In this document: one piece after another, positions 33,425 through 37,860 of the stretch
How positions within the stretch are numbered: position 1 is the stretch's first letter
How the letters are laid out: each line of letters opens with the position of its first letter
Assembly: GCA_016779125.1 (NCBI GenBank)
Contig: JADHOF010000006.1
Location: 1-37,860 of the forward strand
Direction of reading: 5' to 3'
Length of the DNA: 37,860 nt
Source of the DNA: Verrucomicrobiia bacterium
GTDB taxonomy: Bacteria > Verrucomicrobiota > Verrucomicrobiia > Limisphaerales > JAYPXF01
Translations under genes and position numbers: made by a program
The notes under the pieces: generated by a model
The model's database searches: none
The model's input: only the letters and a program-made list of their open reading frames with translations
What the model was told of the DNA's origin: nothing

Positions 33425-36307
33425 ATGATTTATCGAACAGCAGCGCTGGTGCGCATTCGCGGCCTGGTTTTGGCCGTCGGCGTTTTGGCGATCGTGCTTC
33501 CACGAGCGGGGGGGATTGATTTCGCGCGCGATCTGAAGCCGGTTTTGGAGGCGAAATGCCTGGGTTGCCACAATCCCAACAACACGAAGGGCGAACTTTC
33601 CCTGCATGCGCCGTCCGACCGCCTCGGCGATCTGATCGATTCGGCGCATCCTGAGAAAAGCCGGCTTCTTGAAGTCACGCGTCCCGGTCCCGACGGAGCC
33701 CGTCCCGAGATGCCGGAGAAGGGCGAGCCTCTGACCGAGGCTGAACGCTCGCATCTTCGCGAATGGGTTCTCGAGGGCGCACGGTGGCCCGAAGGGCTTG
33801 TTCTCCATGAAGCCTCCAAGGCGGACCAGTCCTGGTGGGCCTATCGCGCGCTCCGACCCTTGGCCGAACTCGAAGCCGTTGCCGCGCAGACCCCGTCCGG
33901 AAATCCGATCGACGGTTTCATCGATCTGCGATTGCGCGAGGGCGGGTTGACGATGAATCCGGCTGCGGACCGCCGCGCCCTGATTCGCCGGGCGACCTAT
34001 GATCTCACCGGCCTGCCCCCGGCATCGGAGGAGGTCGAGGCGTTTGTTGGGAGCACCGACCCGCTCGCCTACGAGCGGCTCATCGACCGTCTGCTGGATT
34101 CGCCGCGATACGGGGAACGTTGGGGGCGGCATTGGCTGGATGTCGTGCGTTTCGGTGAGAGCCGGGGTTACGAACGCAATCAGATCATCGACGACGCCTG
34201 GCCTTTTCGAGACTACGTGATCCGCTCGCTGAACGAGGACAAGCCCTTTGACCGACTCATTCGTGAACACATTGCCGGCGACGTGTTTGGGCGGGGCAAT
34301 CCGGAGGTGGAGATCGGAAGCGCCTTTCTGGTGGCGGGGCCGTATGACGATGTTCGCAACCAGGACGCGGCGCAGGCGGCGCAGATCCGGGCCAACACGC
34401 TGGACGAGATCATCAGCGCGACCGGCGAGGCTTTTCTCGGCATGACCCTGGGATGTGCCCGCTGCCATGATCACAAGTTCGATCCGATCCGGCAGGCCGA
34501 TTACTACGGCCTCTACGCCACCTTTGCCGGGGTGCGTCACGGCAGCCGTGCGTGGGCAACCAAGGAGCAGAGCGCCGCGCGCGCCGCCAGACTCAAACCC
34601 TTGAACGATCGAAAAAGCGCCGCGGAGGCGGAACGCAGGAAGATCGAAGCCGTTGTCCTGGCTCGGGCCCGGACGAAGGAGTCCGACTACGCGGCGCGTT
34701 GGACGCGGCCGCCCGTGAATCGGGCGGGCACCGAGGAAAGGTTTCCTCCGGTGAATGCGCGTTGGATCCGGCTGATCTGCGATGGGAACGACGCGAACCC
34801 CAACACGACCAACAATTTTAACCTGGATGAATTCGAAGTCTGGTCCAGTGACCGCAATCCCCGGAATGTCGCGCTCTCCTCCAACGGAGCCCGGGCGAGC
34901 GGACGGGCGCGGACGATTGCGGATTTCCCGGACGCCTACGGTCCGCAGCTTGCGATTGACGGCGCGGTCGGGCGACGCTTCATCGCCACCGGAGGCAGCC
35001 TGACCATCGAGCTTCCGCGATCGACCCGGATCGACCGCGTTCTTTTCTCGAGCGCGCGCGGCGAGGAGGTGCCATCGCACTCCAAGTTCCTGTTTGTCGC
35101 CGACTACCGGATTGAGGTGTCCCTGGACGGATTGAATTGGACCGAGGTTGCCAACGGCAACGACCGTCAACCCGTGAGCCCGCTGCATCGGAACGTTCGC
35201 TGGACGCGTCTCGAAACACACTCCGATGAGCACGTGAAGCTGGGCGAACTCCGCCGCGAAATCGGACGTGTCGCCCAAGCGATCAAGGCCGTTCCCGATC
35301 TCCCGAGCGCGTGGCTTGGCAGTCGCAGCGCCGCAGACGCCAAAGGCCCGTTCCACGTGTTTACCGGTGGGGACGCGATGCGAAAGGGAACCGCCGTCGT
35401 CCCGGCCAGTCTTTCCACGCTCGCTCGGGTCACACCGTCCTATCAACTTGCGGACGACGCCGATGAGTCCGCCCGCCGGGATCGACTCGCGGGCTGGATC
35501 ACCGACATCAGGAATCCGCTCACGGCCCGGGTGCTGGCGAACCGTCTGTGGCACTACCATTTCGGGACCGGCATCGTGGACACACCGAACGATTTTGGAT
35601 TCATGGGAGGAAGGCCCACGCATCCCGCGCTGCTCGACTTTCTCGCGCGTCAGCTCCATCAGAACGATTGGCGGATCAAGGCGCTTCACAAGCTGATCAT
35701 GACCTCCGCCGCCTACCGTCAATCCTCCGCGTGGCGGAGCGATGCCGCCGCCGTGGACGTCGATTCACGACTGCTGTGGCGCTTCCCGCCCCGTCGCCTC
35801 GCCGCCGAGGAGATTCGCGATACGCTGTTGCAGGTGGCCGGCAAGTTGGATGTTGCAATGGGTGGCCCGGGTTTCCGGCTTTACGAATACCAGCAGGACA
35901 ACGTTTCCACCTATGTGCCGCTGGCTGTTCATGGTCCCGAGACCTATCGCAGGGCCGTCTACCATCAAAATGCGCGCGCCGCCGTGGTGGATCTGATGAC
36001 CGAATTCGACCAGCCCGACTGCGCCTTTCCGACGCCGCGTCGGGCCGAGACCACCACACCGTTGCAGGCGCTCACGATGTTGAATCATCAGTTCACGCTG
36101 GAGATGGCGACGGCTCTTTCGAAGCGGATTGAATCGAGCGCTCCGGGGGATGCAGGGGCGCAGACGCGGCGTCTTTTCGCGCTGGCCTATCAGCGACCTC
36201 CAACGGCTGGGGAGTTGCGTCGCGTGGTCGAGGCAATTGCGTCCGACGGACTCCGATCCGTGTGCCGCGCCGTACTCAACTCCAACGAACTGATCTTTGT
36301 TGATTGA
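33425..36307 (+). CDS. PSCyt1/DUF1549/DUF1553 protein with an internal discoidin-like (F5/8 type C) module
   Basis: CLGCHNPNNTKGELSL (PSCyt1); YGERWGRHWLDVVRFGESRGYE and GCARCHDHKFDP (DUF1549); discoidin-like ARWIRLICDGND...YRIEVSLDGLNWTEVANG; NPLTARVLANRLWHYHFGTGIVDTPNDFG (DUF1553). Confidence 0.9.
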   Translation: MIYRTAALVRIRGLVLAVGVLAIVLPRAGGIDFARDLKPVLEAKCLGCHNPNNTKGELSLHAPSDRLGDLIDSAHPEKSRLLEVTRPGPDGARPEMPEKGEPLTEAERSHLREWVLEGARWPEGLVLHEASKADQSWWAYRALRPLAELEAVAAQTPSGNPIDGFIDLRLREGGLTMNPAADRRALIRRATYDLTGLPPASEEVEAFVGSTDPLAYERLIDRLLDSPRYGERWGRHWLDVVRFGESRGYERNQIIDDAWPFRDYVIRSLNEDKPFDRLIREHIAGDVFGRGNPEVEIGSAFLVAGPYDDVRNQDAAQAAQIRANTLDEIISATGEAFLGMTLGCARCHDHKFDPIRQADYYGLYATFAGVRHGSRAWATKEQSAARAARLKPLNDRKSAAEAERRKIEAVVLARARTKESDYAARWTRPPVNRAGTEERFPPVNARWIRLICDGNDANPNTTNNFNLDEFEVWSSDRNPRNVALSSNGARASGRARTIADFPDAYGPQLAIDGAVGRRFIATGGSLTIELPRSTRIDRVLFSSARGEEVPSHSKFLFVADYRIEVSLDGLNWTEVANGNDRQPVSPLHRNVRWTRLETHSDEHVKLGELRREIGRVAQAIKAVPDLPSAWLGSRSAADAKGPFHVFTGGDAMRKGTAVVPASLSTLARVTPSYQLADDADESARRDRLAGWITDIRNPLTARVLANRLWHYHFGTGIVDTPNDFGFMGGRPTHPALLDFLARQLHQNDWRIKALHKLIMTSAAYRQSSAWRSDAAAVDVDSRLLWRFPPRRLAAEEIRDTLLQVAGKLDVAMGGPGFRLYEYQQDNVSTYVPLAVHGPETYRRAVYHQNARAAVVDLMTEFDQPDCAFPTPRRAETTTPLQALTMLNHQFTLEMATALSKRIESSAPGDAGAQTRRLFALAYQRPPTAGELRRVVEAIASDGLRSVCRAVLNSNELIFVD

Positions 36308-36331
36308 GCAAGGAATGGGGAAATCGTTGAA

Positions 36332-37860
36332 ATGAAAACAGACTCCGCCATCGCCCTGATTTGTCTCACCACCGCACTTGGCGCGGTCTTGCCGGCACTC
36401 GGAGCGGAACAAAATTCCCGGGTCTTGGACATTCTGGAGCGGAACTGCATCGAGTGCCACAACGCCAACGACCGCAAGGGAGACGTGGTGCTGGACCGCG
36501 CTCCGCTCGACGTCAAGAACGTCCGGCGAATCGTCGCGGTCGTGTCGGGTGGTGAGCCGGCGATGCCGCACGAGCGACCGCCGCTCGAAGCGGCCGACAT
36601 CGCCACGCTCCGTGAATGGATCACGCGAGGTGCTGCGATTCCCGCCGGACGGATCTTGAGGAACAAGCGGGCGGCCGACCTGAACTGGTGGTCGCTGAAG
36701 CCATTGAAAGAACCGGCTGTTCCGCAGGTCGGAGAACCGTGGGTTCGCAACGAGGTGGATCGTTTCATCTTCGCCTCCTTGTCGGAACGGGGCCTGACGC
36801 CCTCGGCGGAGGCGGACGCCCGCACCTTGATTCGCCGACTGACCTTCGATCTGACCGGACTGCCTCCGACCCCCGGGGAGGTGCGCGAGTTCTTGGCGGC
36901 ATCGAAATCAAGGCCGGACCAGGCCTACGCGGCGCTGGTGGAGCGCCTGCTTGATTCGCCGCGCCACGGGGAGCAATGGGCACGTCAATGGCTGGACGTT
37001 GCGCGGTATGGCGAGAGCCACGGATACGACAAGGACAAGGCCCGTTTCAACGCCTGGCCCTATCGTGATTATGTGATCCGCAGTTTCAACAACGACAAGC
37101 CTTGGACCCGATTTGTGCGGGAGCAGGTGGCGGGAGATGTCCTTTGGCCGAATGATCCGGATGGCGTGGTGGCGCTGGGCTTTGTTGCGGCCGGTCCGTG
37201 GGACTACATCGCGCATTCCGAGGTGGGTGAGGCAAAACTCGATGGCCGGATCGCGAAACACCTCGACCGGGACGACATGGTGGGCGCGGTCTTCAACGCC
37301 TTTCTGAGCCTGACCGTCCAATGCGCGCAGTGTCACAACCACAAGTTCGATCCCGTCACCATGGAGGACTATTACCGGCTCCATACGGTTTTCGCGGCCG
37401 TTGACCGGAACGATCGCGTGTATGATCTGGATCCCGGAATCGTGAGACAACGCGTCGATCTGGAAAGCGAGATTGCCGGGCTTGACGGGAAACTTCGTGA
37501 CGTGGAAAAGGAAATCTCGGATGCGGGTGGGAAGGAGCTCAAATCGGCGAGGGCGCGCCTGGCGGAATTGGAAAAAGCCGGACAGACCGGGCTGATCAAG
37601 GTGCCGAAGCACGGCTATCACAGCCAGATCGTCAAACGGCAAGGCGAGGAGAAGTGGGTGCAGCTGGAATTGTCGCAGATCACCGAGTTCGCCAGTGTGC
37701 GGCTGATCGGGGCTTACGATGATTTTGCCGGTATTGGGGCGGGCTTCGGGTTTCCGGCGCGATTTCGTGTGGAGGTCTCGGATGAGGCCGCCTTTGCCGG
37801 CGATGCGGGCGTGTTGGTTGATCATACGAAGCGGGACTTCCCGAATCCCGGCGTGGCTCC
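36332..37860 (+). CDS. PSCyt1/DUF1549 protein, truncated by the window edge, with a discoidin-like module starting near the end
   Basis: Not in the ORF track because it runs off the edge. Own translation from ATG 36332: MKTDSAIALICLTTALGAVLPALGAEQNSRVLDILERNCIECHNANDRKGDVVLD...HGEQWARQWLDVARYGESHGYDKDK...QCAQCHNHKFDPVTMEDYYRL...WVQLELSQITEFASVRLIGAYDDF... Confidence 0.9.
   Translation, partial: MKTDSAIALICLTTALGAVLPALGAEQNSRVLDILERNCIECHNANDRKGDVVLDRAPLDVKNVRRIVAVVSGGEPAMPHERPPLEAADIATLREWITRGAAIPAGRILRNKRAADLNWWSLKPLKEPAVPQVGEPWVRNEVDRFIFASLSERGLTPSAEADARTLIRRLTFDLTGLPPTPGEVREFLAASKSRPDQAYAALVERLLDSPRHGEQWARQWLDVARYGESHGYDKDKARFNAWPYRDYVIRSFNNDKPWTRFVREQVAGDVLWPNDPDGVVALGFVAAGPWDYIAHSEVGEAKLDGRIAKHLDRDDMVGAVFNAFLSLTVQCAQCHNHKFDPVTMEDYYRLHTVFAAVDRNDRVYDLDPGIVRQRVDLESEIAGLDGKLRDVEKEISDAGGKELKSARARLAELEKAGQTGLIKVPKHGYHSQIVKRQGEEKWVQLELSQITEFASVRLIGAYDDFAGIGAGFGFPARFRVEVSDEAAFAGDAGVLVDHTKRDFPNPGVA

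Noticed and set aside
33284-35722. 812-aa antisense ORF opposite the PSCyt1/discoidin gene
   Set aside because: Same register artefact as above; the plus-strand protein has clear domain motifs throughout.
1-37860. CRISPR arrays, tRNA/rRNA genes, insertion sequences, integrases, toxin-antitoxin or phage-defence islands
   Set aside because: No regularly spaced direct repeats, tRNA T-loop patterns, transposase/integrase motifs or defence-gene signatures were found by reading intergenic regions and translated ORFs. A tRNAscan/Infernal run would be needed to exclude small RNAs formally.

Overview
This 37.9-kb, GC-rich window looks like a chromosomal segment from the PVC superphylum, probably Verrucomicrobia or Planctomycetes. 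That lineage call is an inference from the density of Planctomycete-type surface proteins (PSCyt1/DUF1549/DUF1553 and DUF1501). I support about 22 genes. Housekeeping genes are leuB, ispD, rsgA and a NifS-type cysteine desulfurase. Catabolic and exported genes are an L-fuconate dehydratase, a Gfo/Idh/MocA oxidoreductase, an alpha/beta hydrolase, a sulfatase, an MFS transporter and an N,N-dimethylformamidase-beta-like protein. There is also a two-gene NAD-linked formate dehydrogenase, an SF1 helicase, an ECF sigma factor with a FecR-LamG anti-sigma/sensor, four DUF1549/DUF1553 genes and two DUF1501 genes. I saw no tRNA, rRNA, CRISPR array or recognisable transposon. Observations most worth following up: (1) an orphan HPt-like protein that has lost the phospho-acceptor histidine; (2) a tandem guanidine-modifying/deiminase pair in which the upstream copy has lost its catalytic Cys; (3) a LamG-bearing FecR-type sensor and ECF sigma factor divergent from a DUF1501-PSCyt1 module, with a cluster of GAAC/GTTC half-sites between them; (4) beta-sandwich modules inserted at different positions in the PSCyt1 paralogs, and one paralog with no PSCyt1 domain; (5) an SF1 helicase with an apparent DbpA-type RNA-binding module at its N-terminus; (6) two copies of an imperfect-palindromic intergenic repeat. 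No single feature is clearly a complete undescribed system. Candidate (3) is the closest to one.
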